64,000 nucleotides of DNA from Pisolithus tinctorius (taxonomy: Eukaryota > Basidiomycota > Agaricomycetes > Boletales > Pisolithaceae): NCBI GenBank assembly GCA_024663395.1, contig JANFAH010000005.1, forward strand, positions 2,852,001-2,916,000, read 5' to 3'. A model generated the notes under the pieces. The model did no database searches. It had not been told where the DNA came from and saw nothing but the letters and a program-made list of their open reading frames with translations. Within the stretch, counting starts at the first letter, position 1; every line of letters begins with the position of its first letter. Position numbers and translations under genes: made by a program. Shown piece after piece: positions 1 through 10,223 of this stretch.

Positions 1-27
1 CGCCCACTCACTAATAGAGAACCTCTA

Positions 28-745
28 GACAATTGCCCCGGACTATTTGCACGGCGATCCCGCACCTCCGTATGCTTTCAACGTACGTACACGAACGTCC
101 TCGAAACTGAATCACTCATTCAATGTGGCTGTACAGAATCCCAAGTTTAACGTCCAGGCTTGGACCCAGAATCATACCCCCGAGGCGACCCGGCCCCCTA
201 TCGACAAGGTCATACAGGCGTTGAAGGACCAGGGGGTGACCTCTCTCGCAGTAACCGGATACTGTTTCGGTGGTATGTTCTGCCCCTCAACGGCCACTTC
301 GGGGTCATCTAAAAAAACCGTGCTGTTTAGGTCGCTACGCGATTGATCTTGCGTGTGATCAGGTTGTGGACGTCATTGTTGTCGCTCACCCTTCGCAGGT
401 TGTGGTTCCGACTACCTTCGAGGTATGTTCATAAAATCCGTCTGGTTCTTTTCCGGATTGTCCTTTTCATTCTTCTGGGTCTCTGCCTAGACCTTCGCAC
501 AAAAAGCCAAGGCACCATTTCTCCTTGAAATGGGAAACGAAGACAACGAAATCTCTGTACCCCAGCAAGAAGAAATAGATACCATCCTTGGCGGCGGCAA
601 GTACGCTCCCGGATATAAACGCGACTGCTGGCCTGGGTGTCCCCATGGATTTGCTGTTAGAGGAGATATGTTGGAACCCCAACAATTCGCTGGCAAGGAG
701 GGGTCGTTCATTAACAGCATTGCGTGGTTGCAGCTGTATTTTTGA
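28..745 (+). CDS. dienelactone hydrolase family protein (5' end beyond window)
   Basis: An alpha/beta hydrolase of the dienelactone hydrolase family, probably a cytosolic enzyme acting on lactone or ester substrates. Four exons can be joined: about 28-82, 137-272, 331-422 and 491-745, each intron starting GTACGT or GTATGT and ending AG. The reading includes PDYLHGDPAP, the nucleophile motif GYCFGG (Cys in place of the usual Ser, as in this family) and the C-terminal CPHGFAVRGD carrying the catalytic His. The NEDNE stretch precedes EILGGGK-like sequence (here IDTILGGGKYAPGYKR). The protein ends SIAWLQLYF then TGA. The first exon opens after a CTAG acceptor at 27, so the start codon and N-terminal ~70 residues lie outside the window. 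Nothing in the visible part is broken. Confidence 0.85.
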
Positions 746-1755
746 GGGGGGTGTGTGTCCGCCTCCTGACACTGTTAATGTTCTAGGATGATTTGTAGTA
801 TGAATTGCGCTTGTATGAGCGAAGTTTACGCGGGGCAACTAGCTTCTACATCTTAAGGTCTTTCGAATTGATGGTGTTGTCCTGACAGTTGTTTATCACA
901 AGGTATTGAGCACTCAGTTCCTGAACTGACGACCTATCCAGCACATTTGGGGCTTGTCTGGCACATGCAATACGGGATGGATTTAATAAATATTATTTGA
1001 GCACTCTCGCATGGTTTCTCTACTCCTGACGCCCTGTTAATTGCATGGTCCCCATAGAATCTGACGTGCAACTTGTGGGTTTTAGCTCAGACACAACCAA
1101 CGCGTTGGCATATAATAGGCAGCCGCAACCTCAAGACCGCCTTCGGACTATAAGGGCAAGAGGCGAGCTCTCTGAGGAGGTCCTACAGTTGCCGAACTGA
1201 AATGTGGATTCGAAACAGGAGCTTTACCTGGCACTTCGCACTTGTTTCGTAGACTATCGCATGCGGAGGCATTGCAGCCTCGCCGCTCTTCGCCCCCTCT
1301 CCCAGAGCTAACTGACAGTTATCGATGATCAAAGGCACCCTCCACGGAAATCTAGCACAGCAAATCAATCTATGAGAACCAACTTCACCGCAGGTGAATC
1401 AGGGACCCACCAAGACAGCGTCCCATGAATCCACCAGAGGTTTCAGTTTCCCTGGAGGACACCGGTCAAAAGGCTGGAAAAGGAAAAGGCGATTACAAGT
1501 TTTAGTTAAAGAGGGCCTTGGATTGCGTTTTCTTAAGAACAGACTTGTGGTCGCGGAGATTGCGAGCAAGAGCGCAGAGGAAGCGTTTGCATGCATGATA
1601 CTTGGTGAACAACCTGGGGAACTCCAAACGATCACACCCACTCCAGACTTCCACAGTACCTTCAGAAACTGCAATCCTATATTACAATGCATGCTCACGT
1701 TGTTTGATTCCAAGATCGCGCCGAAAGGACTGTTCACAGTCTACTCACTCAGCGG
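746..1755. other. intergenic, no gene seen
   Basis: Follows the hydrolase stop. It contains short overlapping ORFs on both strands without recognisable motifs, homopolymer bias or splice pattern. No RNA gene or promoter could be supported. Confidence 0.4.
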
Positions 1756-1801
1756 TGGAGCAGTGGGGAACCGTGTTCCTTGCTCCAATTGTTCCCCGTT
1801 C
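1756..1801 (-). repeat. truncated LTR fragment of the gypsy element
   Basis: The first ~46 bases match the outer end of the LTRs at 19332 and 27269 (TGGAGCAGTGGGGAACC, then a TTGCTCC and a TTGTTCCCCGTT block), after which the similarity stops abruptly. This is a short relic of the same retrotransposon family. It lies exactly at the left edge of the CpG-free tract. Confidence 0.75.
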
Positions 1802-3453
1802 ATCATGTCCAGTAAATTTTGTCTGTAAGATTTTGTATGGCCTGCCAAAGAAGCACAATGGGCTGGCCATGATAACATATAATATATTTGGCTGTACTAC
1901 CATTGCTACCCTTATACATGTATGTTACATGAGTAAGACCTCAAGGACATATATGTGACTGTCAACTGCTGCCAAGGTGGGGATGCATCACAGTAAGGCA
2001 GCACTATTCTGGCTATGTGCAAGTCCTGACAATTTATTCTGGTAACTGATGTTGTCTGACATCATTGTTTAACATGTAAGGTCTGTCCTCAATTAGTGTG
2101 TATTGCACTTTGTAGGGAACTTTGTATGGCATGCCAAAGAAGTGTAATGGACTGGCCACAGTAACATAGAATATATTTGGTTGTACTACTATTGCTACCC
2201 TTATACATGTATGCCACATGAGTAAGACTTCAAGAACATATATGTGACTGTCAACTGCTGCCAAGGTGGGGATGCATCACAGTAAGTCAGCACTATTCTG
2301 GCTATGTGCAAGTCCTGACAATTTATTCTGGTAACTGACATTGTCTGACATCATTGTTTAATGTGTAAGGTCTGTCCTCAATTAGTGTGTATTGCACTTT
2401 GTAGGGAACTTTGTATGGCATGCCAAAGAAGTATAATGGACTGGCCACAGTAACATAGAATATATTTGGTTGTACTACTATTGCTACCCTTATACATGTA
2501 TGCCACATGAGTAAGACTTCAAGAACATATATGTGACTGTCAACTGCTGCCAAGGTGGGGATGCATCACAGCAAGTCAGCATTGTTCCAGCTATGCACAA
2601 GTCCTCATAGTTTTCTCTGGCAACTGACATTACCTGACATCATTGTTTAACATGTAAGGTCTGTCCTCAATTAGTGTGTATTGTACTTTGTAGGCAGGCA
2701 GACACTGACTTGCAACATAGACAAAACCATTGAGGTTCATCCATTTCTACCAAATGTTTGGACACCATGTTGAGTCCCATGTAATATGGCTGTTATCATG
2801 TGATTTCTGGACATTAGTAAGTCATGCTGCATTCATTAGTATATTTGCTGGGAAGTTGTCAGGAGCTGTCACTTGGTGTTGATATTGTATTAGCAGAAGC
2901 CACATGAGTAATGTTGACTGAAATCTACATGGCTACTGTGAGTTTTTGTCAGGGTTAAGGTAGATGGTATTGCTTTGGCATGCTGGTATGTAAATAGATA
3001 TTGTCCACAATGTAGTCCCTGTTACATTACAAGTCTCCAACCTCAGAACTATATTGAGCCCTTCAGCCCAACAGTATCCAGTAGGCATATCATCCTACCT
3101 TGCAAGCAAGTAGCCCTTGATCTGCAATCTAAACAACTACTTATTAGCATTCACCATGTCCTGCCAATTCTGGTTATTCTGCAAATCTTGTGGCATGATA
3201 CAACTACATGCCAATTGTTGTCCCATTGCTATGTAGTTGGTGGATTATCCCACCTTTGAATAAGAGCAACAAACAAACAACATATGGAACACTACCACTG
3301 CTGTGTAAATTTATTTATAACATCCCACTACATGGGCAGGCAGAGATCATTCAGCAGATGCTGCAATCCTAGGACCATGTGGACATAAACATTACTCTTT
3401 GGGCTGCATTGGTGCATGCAATGAATATATTTATATATTAGAAGCTGCCATCC
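1799..3453. other. CpG-free tract, ~1.65 kb
   Basis: Read line by line, the sequence contains no CG dinucleotide between the CCCCGTT at 1797-1800 and the CCCGG at 3453-3455. The flanks contain CpG at normal density. The tract is rich in TG and CA. No gene, splice pattern or coding similarity was recognised. It includes three tandem units (1829-2696) and then a non-repetitive part. Known biology: methylated CpG deaminates to TpG/CpA in silenced fungal repeats. Inference: an old, heavily methylated repeat, or recently arrived CpG-poor DNA. Confidence 0.85.
1829..2696. repeat. tandem repeat, three ~289-bp units
   Basis: Units begin near 1829, 2118 and 2407, each with TTTGTATGGC(A/C)TGCCAAAGAAG and ending TGTATTGCACTTTGTAGG or similar. 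Units 2 and 3 differ at only a few positions (their antisense 76-codon ORFs at 2034-2264 and 2323-2553 are almost identical), and unit 1 is more diverged. A fourth unit stops after a few bases near 2697. The antisense ORFs are probably a by-product of the repetition, not a gene. Confidence 0.85.
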
Positions 3454-3652
3454 CGGCAGAAGATAGGTAATGCACTGGAATTACAATAATCGAGCTACTT
3501 GTAATGAATGGGAATGCGACATCAGGTAATCAAAATTATTCCACCTCTTTGGCCAAGCGCTGGGCTGCAAGTTGGGACACCGACGATTTCTTGACTGCAG
3601 CGACAGGCAATGTGATCAGTCAGTTCTTACCAAAAGCCTTGCTAAAAAGACG

Positions 3653-4999
3653 TCAGAGCATAGTGACTTCAATTTGGGACGCATACCGATTCCACCATGC
3701 AAGCAGCTCGTCCACTCGTTTCTTAGCTGCAGGGCCTGGCAGATCTTCGAAAAAATCCAAAATCGCGTTGTAGAATTGTGAATAGTCAAAGTCGCCGTCC
3801 ACATTGTGCCAGGTGTTGGTGGAGGAAAGGGTGAAGCGGACCTAAGATGGTAAGGGATTGAGCATACATGACCAGAGTGTAGCATACCTGGACTGCCGTG
3901 TATGCAATTGACCAAGGAGTGACTGCCTTCATGCCAAGGATCGAAGCAACGTGATTCTTGGTTGCTGCCTTCTGGTTGGAACTCCCCCGACGGTGTCCAG
4001 GCATTGTGCGATCCTTGTCAAGGTCCCGGATGGATGAAGGTGATGTGAATATGAACTTGAACGCCTGCAGAAGTCAACGCCGCGAACGGTAGCTACCCAG
4101 AAATCGATTCCACATACCTTAATCAAAAGTGAAGATCGGAAGAGTCCTCGCTCAGCATCTGTTGAGTAAAACTCGAAATTTTCATAAAGGAAGAGCGGCC
4201 AAGAATATGCTGTGACAAGGTAAGATGGGTTGCGATCCTGAATCCCGTCTTTCACGCTGGTCCGGCATTAGCATGCGAAAGAAATTGTAGGTGGTTTAAG
4301 TACTTACATGGCTAGGTCCCAATCAAACTCTGCTGGGCAGATTAACTTGCCAGTAACATCATGCACGAACCCGCGCTCATCTTTGGTGGTAGTGCAAAGG
4401 GGAGGCTCAATGGGATGGAACAAGTCAGTCAACCAAGACACGATGTCTTGTTTGAGATTAGCCGTGTCATCTCCACACGCCCCATCAGCTCCTTTTCGAA
4501 GCTGCTTGCAAATATCTTCGAGCTCATCAGCAGTGCCGCGCAAAACAATCTTTTTCATCCAAGGAAGAACTGTGATGAGTTCCTCAAAGGATTTATAGAG
4601 ACGGTCGTCACTGGTAGCAATTAGCTAGAAACCGATCAACTGTTTGAATTCACATACTCGCAGGTGTTCTCCAAGTCAGACTCGTTATGGTCATTTTCTT
4701 GAAACTCTTGGTGGCGGTCGAACGCTGCGATGAGATCTTTGACATTTTCATAAAGAGTTACCAGGCGTCTTATTGCTCTGCCCCAATGAACATACGAGTC
4801 CTGTTGCCTATGGTGGATCGGTGAACAAGTAAAAACGTCAAATGGTAAATACACACCTGCGGGATTTTTTTGAGCTTGCTCTCATGGTTTCAAGCTCGAG
4901 CTCAAGGGCTGCTATCTGCCTCTTCGATCTGCAGTGCGCAACGTGCAGAGCATCTTCGTCACCGGAAGGCTGCCCATCATCAGACTGTGACTCTGCCAT
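3653..4999 (-). CDS. DUF6698 domain-containing protein
   Basis: A basidiomycete family of unknown function, common in repeat-rich regions. The start ATG at 4999 gives an acidic and coiled-coil N-terminus (MAESQSDDGQPSGDEDAL, then a Glu/Leu-rich heptad stretch). Exons follow with short introns: a block with WGRAIRRLVTLYENVKDL, a block with LEDICKQLRKGADGA and GFVHDVTGKLICPAEFDW, then TAYSWPLFLYENF, then MPGHRRGSSNQKAATKNHVAS, and last NVDGDFDYSQFYNAILDFF with ELLAWWNRY near the end. The stop TGA is at 3653-3655. All introns are 33-60 bp with GT-AG ends, and no frame breaks were found. The domain name is from memory of family sequences. Function is unknown; a role linked to mobile elements is only a guess. 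Confidence 0.72.
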
Positions 5000-5616
5000 G
5001 CCTGGAGCTCTGAAGGTGGTAGTGGGTGGCAGCTAGTAGCATGCTTTTGCGGGCAGGCGCACTTAATAGACTCGGCGTGCAATATCGTTTACATGACTAC
5101 AGAACTTCGGATGACAGGTTGAAATTTCATCTGCGAGATGGTTGAATTACAGCATATGAATTGTTTGAGAACTCAGCATGTACCGAAGTGCTGTTTCATC
5201 CGAGACGGACGGCCCAGGTTGAAATTTCACCTAAGCGATTTCTTGACAGGGCGTGCCTCCTGGAATACGGCAAGAGAATTCCACTGAGTGTTCGCTATTA
5301 TGTCATGTTGAGACTCCAAGTGCTTTTTGCCATATGCTAATGAGTTAGGGCACTCGAGGGTAGCTTTGAAACGCTCCCAGAATGGTCCCAATCAACCAAC
5401 AGGATTTTTACTCAGCACCAGCATTATTGCTACCTAGCTTGCATGATGAAAATGTACAGTAATCTACGTGGGGTCCATGACGACAAAAACATACTAGATA
5501 TGTGCCAGTTGCTTGGAGGGACATCCAGCAAGAGACATAGGCACAAGCCGAAGAAAAACTCCCCAGAGGCTTACCCCCATACACAAGGTACATAACTACA
5601 GCAAAGTGGTCGTCTG
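5000..5616. other. intergenic, nothing recognised
   Basis: The upstream region of the DUF6698 gene. Only short random ORFs, no RNA gene or repeat identified. Confidence 0.35.
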
Positions 5617-6016
5617 TTAAGTACGAGGATTGTCCGGGTTGAGTCCGGACCGGAGACCGAAGCGGGCGTGAAGCCGAGGGGTCGGGGTCAGAGGTGAAGT
5701 CGGGGATGCAGATGGTTTTGGACTGTTTGGACTTAGCAACTGAGGATACAGCGCTATTCCCTTGCGTGGGTCTCAGTCCGAGTCCGAGGCCGAGACGGAG
5801 TTATCAGAGGTGACTTAGTTGATTTCAGACTAAGGAGTACAGGCCGAGTAACTACGAGCTTATATACCAGAAGTAACTATAGTACGGAGACCGGTAATGC
5901 CGGTCTCGCAAGGATTGCTAAGGTGATTGGTAAGATAGGTATTAGTAAGGTATGACAAAGGTAACGGAGACCGGGACAGGTGGACCGGGGACAGGACTTA
6001 ACCGAAATGACAGACA
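5617..6016. repeat. LTR-like or non-autonomous element fragment
   Basis: Begins TGTTAAGTACGAGG and is dominated by degenerate GAGTCCGAGGCCGAG and ACCGGAGACCG repeats, with ACCGGGACAGGTGGACCGG near the right end. It ends near ...AATGACA, so TG...CA boundaries are possible. TATATA is present near 5860. No partner copy occurs in the window, so solo LTR and SINE tail cannot be separated. Confidence 0.35.
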
Positions 6017-6055
6017 CTGCAAAGCAGTGTCTACCGCGCTAGACCAACTGGAGAT
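6012..6055 (-). other. tRNA-like hairpin block
   Basis: A perfect 9-bp stem with a 3-base loop (AGACACTGC / AAA / GCAGTGTCT) at 6012-6032. On the minus strand it is preceded by CCAGTTGGTCTAGCGCGGTA, which resembles a tRNA D-arm (A box). A weak B-box-like GGTTAAGTCC follows the stem on the minus strand at about 5993-6004. No acceptor stem was found. It could be a tRNA-derived SINE head, a tRNA pseudogene or a primer-binding region. Confidence 0.3.
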
Positions 6056-6303
6056 GCAGGACAGGCGAGGCCGAGGCCGGACTGAGTGAGTGCGAGGCCG
6101 AGTCTGGCCGGGGTCGAGGCATGACTATGACATTGTCGCCTGTAAGTGCATAGTGGGGTGTGCAGAACAGGAAGAGAGCGACAAAGCAACAAATGAGATA
6201 TACTGTATATAAACAGGAAGTGCACACGGACCAGCGAGATGCACATGCCACTCGCATGGGGGTGCAGGCAAGGTCTCTCGTGCTTCGCAGTCTTGGGTTG
6301 GCG

Positions 6304-9300
6304 TCATGTCGGATCTTTTGCCCAAAGGACTCTGCCCGTATCCGAGGAATGAGATCTCCTCCCCGCCATTCGCCATTGACAGCAGGGCGAGAATGCCACT
6401 GACTTGCCCTTGAAGTTACTCTCTGACCATGCGGGGGAGTGCGTGTCATACAGCGTCATTGCCATGCCGCCGTCCACGTTCGTAGCAAGTATATTTTGCA
6501 CTGGCAAACGATGGGATCTTGTAGTGTGTCAATGACCAGTGCGATGCGACATCAAAGGCACTCGTACCCATGGGCGCGAGCTGGCCGAACATTACATTTT
6601 CTGTGATGCCATGACAATCATCCTTTTCACCAACGACAGCGGCTTCCATCAAAATCTCCACCGTTTCCTCAAACGAGCAAGGCATTGGGACACCAGTTCT
6701 AGCTGGAGCTTCGACTCGATTTCCTCATCCAGGATGGCAAAGAATTCCACGAACTCGGAGTCTTCTTCAATTACGGTGGATGTAGGGTCGGGGTCGTACC
6801 AAATCTCGACTGCAGCAGTTACAGTCCAAAGCGACCCGGGCAACATCAGACTCCAAGTATACGGAAAGCAGAGGCGTTTTGATACTGGCGGTGACATTGA
6901 TAATTTCTTTTGAACCGGGCGCACCGATTGTAACATTCTTGCTGGATATGCAGGCATAATGGAAGGTGTTAAGCGACATCTGAGTAACTGGTTCACCAAT
7001 GGATTGGGCGACAAGGGTACTGCACATTTCTCCAGGATTGACAAGGGAATGGTTGAACTTCGCCTGGATCCCACCCAACACCCACTCAGACACTTCGCAG
7101 TTGAGATGGAACTCTTCTAACACGCAGCGAGTAGCGAGTGTGGCTCGTACATGCAAGCAGAAGGTCAGCAAAGCGCTCGCCTGCGCTTCCCTACCAAGTT
7201 CATCATCGTCCAGCACAGCCAGGAGCCTCTCCGTGAGTTGGTAGACTGCATTGACAATGTACGCTGGTTCGAGGTCACTAGGCTTGTGGCGGTCGATGTG
7301 AAAGATCTGAACAGCATTCTAAGTGATACAATGCGGATTGACAGGCATGTGGTGGGGAGTAAGGTTGTCTGCATGAAGGAAAATGAACCACCGCAATTCG
7401 GGACGATCCTGTACGGGTCAACTGTATTCTTCGTCAAGCTTCACTTGCAACTCAAGGGAGCCATCGTCGATACCGATCCGCAGAACCCCAGGAAGCAAGC
7501 CACCTCCTTGTCCGTGACACCAACATGGACTCTGTGCTCGAACCCCCTATCCTGAGCTCGAACGTGCCGATCCTCTGGTGCTCGATGAATGCGCCATCCT
7601 TCTCACCCTCTCCATATATGAGCCGGATGAGGTCACCCAATGAATTGCACACTGTATGTCATAGCAGACCGTGACGTCCTCTAGCGCCTTGACAAGACAT
7701 CACACCGTTAGATGCAGCTTGTCTCTGCCGTTTTGACAGCGGTATCGACGAGACCTTCTTGACCAACCACACCATGGAAAAAGAACTCCTGGAGGGAGGT
7801 CAGACCGCACAGATATGAACTCCCCTCGCCTCCAGACTAAAGTCATCCTTAGTGAAGTGAGTTAACGTCTGATAGCGGAAGCCGAATGATATACGCTTTC
7901 CTTCTACACTCCGCCGCCTGAAATAGGCGGACATCTGCAAGACATTGCTATATGAATCTGTAGATCCCGCACTGATCATCTGCTTGACATTGTCGTCCTC
8001 TTTCAAGTGCTCCTGCGCGTATCGACCAGACTGGTCATGGCCAAGGCTAAGTTCATGTTCCACTATACTGAAGGATTCTTGGATAATCATGCCGGGCATG
8101 ACCTTCAAGTGGTTGCGATATGCGTCATTGATGATCTCCTAGACCCTGTGCTCCTCCGAATTTTTTCGGTGATGAAGCTCACCACTTTTGGTCCAGAAAA
8201 AGTATCTCCAATGCCGATACTGAAACCATTATGGCAAAGCCCATAGTTGACGACCCTCTGCATACCAGTGAAGACTTGAAGTGGGGCCGAGACCTTTCTC
8301 ACAGAAGGCGACAAGTATGGGACCACCTTTGGTTGCGCCGGCCGCCTTTTTGTCAACGATGCCATACAAAATTTCACTGTTGTCGACCATCATGCCATCG
8401 TCGAGGATTGGGTTCAATGTTTTCTAATCCAATGCACGACGAATATTGAATCCGCGCGGAATAGCTGTGCTCAGAATTTATTCACCTATCCAGAGGGGCT
8501 TTGGCTTGATAACAGCTGGCAGCGGGACATGACCATCCCAATTAGGTACCCAGAGGAGAATGTTTTGAACTTGGTTCCAGTCAGGGAACGTGTCTCGCAG
8601 CGTGTACTTGCGGATACCGCACAGCATATCTTGCATGACACCCACAAGGGGTTTGTCAGCTTATGGCGAAATGATCTGACTCAAACAGCATCAGCGACGA
8701 AGAATAGACGATGGAGGGCGTGCACGAACCTGCAGTGTACCAATGCAATCTGTGATGATTCTGCACGAGTCTCAGACTGTGGTATACTGAACAATGATTA
8801 TGAACACACGCAACTGGTAACTAACAACCTTGGACTTACTGCATGTTCATCTTGTCACCTGCTGAAACCAGCATCATAAGGGGACCTCGCGGAGGGGTTC
8901 AGGCGGGAGGCTAGAAAAGTTGTCAGCATAAGGAACTCTGAGACATCTAAGAGCTTACTCGAGTAGGGCATCAGCTTCACCCTGGTGACTCATATTTAAG
9001 GATATAGCCAACCCCCCGTCCTTCAAAAGTTGTCCTACTATCCAACTGTATTGGAGAAACGCATTGACACTTGCAGTGCCGCAAGTCGATACGTTCTCCG
9101 GTATCCCTGACATCGTATCTTGCTCCTGGATAAGTCGAGAGCCCATTCCGAATGAGTTCTTGCAGGTAAGCAATGTTGTACGGTGTCACTACACAGAGAC
9201 GTTAGCGACAACCCCACCACCATCTGTCGATACGTGCCTCGTTCAGGGTCATAGGACTCATGCCTATACTTATGGAAACACCAGCTTCGTCCAGTTCCAA

Positions 9301-9880
9301 GTTTGGGTCACCTGTGATGACCGTGCGGGTGGAGAAGTCCACCCATCAGGTTACCATGTAGACGTCCTTCTTTGCCCTTTAGCCGTATCCGGACGGCTTT
9401 CACAGGTTGGCCTGAGTTCTGGAGGGCTTGAGGGGTACCAGTAACATCATTATCCATGTAGGTTGAAACTACCAGGAGGGATGAGTGGATAGGGAAAGAA
9501 TACAATGCGATACTTGCCTGCAACAGCTGTTCAAACTCCGTTACGACGGGAGCAGGTGCACCTTCCTACTCACACTGTCGAACGCTGGCAGAGGCCATAG
9601 TGATGTCACCCAACTTGTATGTCAGATCATCTTCACTCGTCATGACACCGCCATCAACAGCTCTACTCGGGCGGACAGGTGGAGGCAGTACTGGCAATAC
9701 GGTGATGGTCATCCACTCCGGTCTTGCATACTCGTCTGAGAGACTTGAAGTAACTAGAAACCAGAATTCGATATTTTCTTGAATGTTGTGTACACCTCCG
9801 ACGGCGTGCACAGGCGTTTGTCAGGTTGCAATGACTTGATGTCCTACAAAGTGTTAATATCTTGATGCCCTTCATCGGTT
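6304..9880 (-). pseudogene. decayed copy of RNA polymerase II largest subunit (RPB1)
   Basis: Minus-strand fragments in the correct order match the conserved body of RPB1. From the 5' side: DIKSLQPDKRLCTPSEVY (about 9845-9790), PEWMTITVLPVLPPPVRPS (9730), [13 protein letters not shown] and [15 protein letters not shown] (9460-9330), a [15 protein letters not shown] block (9180), [17 protein letters not shown] sequence (8620), ILDDGMMVDNSEILYGIVDK (8410), HNGFSIGIGDT (8210), [19 protein letters not shown] (7010), [19 protein letters not shown] (6880), [14 protein letters not shown] (6680) and [15 protein letters not shown] (6440). Many frameshifts and stops separate them. The metal-binding loop normally holding three Asp residues reads about SAGDKMNM near 8868. 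The copy ends just before the heptad C-terminal tail and lacks the N-terminus. It is not a functional gene. Confidence 0.88.
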
Positions 9881-10223
9881 CTGAGTACCGCGAGATGCGA
9901 AGGACGGTTGCAAGCAGTTCGGAGAGGGACTACTTGTGTGAGGTAGAGATATGTTTGCTGGCGCCATGACCGGGTTCTGAGGAGATGTAGTGGGAGTGTC
10001 GATAACGCGTTACTCTCGTATTAGACGCATGCCAGCGGGCTATGTGACCAATTTTCCCACTCGACCCAATCACGCAGATAGTGAGGCAATATGATAGAAC
10101 AGATGGCAGAGCACAATTACAAGACAGACCAAGCAGCAGCCAGGAAATAAAGAACTTGCAACTGCCAGTGCGCCGTAGTAACTACTACTTCGAAGTTAGT
10201 ACTAGTGTTGATAGGGTGAATTT
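9881..10223. other. intergenic, nothing recognised
   Basis: Lies between the RPB1 relic and the 3' end of the transposase gene. No RPB1-like sequence continues here, and no terminal inverted repeat was identified by eye. Confidence 0.3.

Noticed and set aside
1399..1828. Overlapping plus (144 aa) and minus (112 aa) ORFs
   Set aside because: Neither shows a domain or a family-like pattern; the plus ORF runs into the LTR relic.
2034..2553. Two nearly identical 76-codon minus-strand ORFs as duplicated genes
   Set aside because: They are the same phase of a 289-bp tandem repeat in CpG-free, motif-less DNA, with no splice or start context.
6012..6032. A Rho-independent-style terminator
   Set aside because: Hairpin without a T run, in a eukaryotic context, so this reading is not meaningful.
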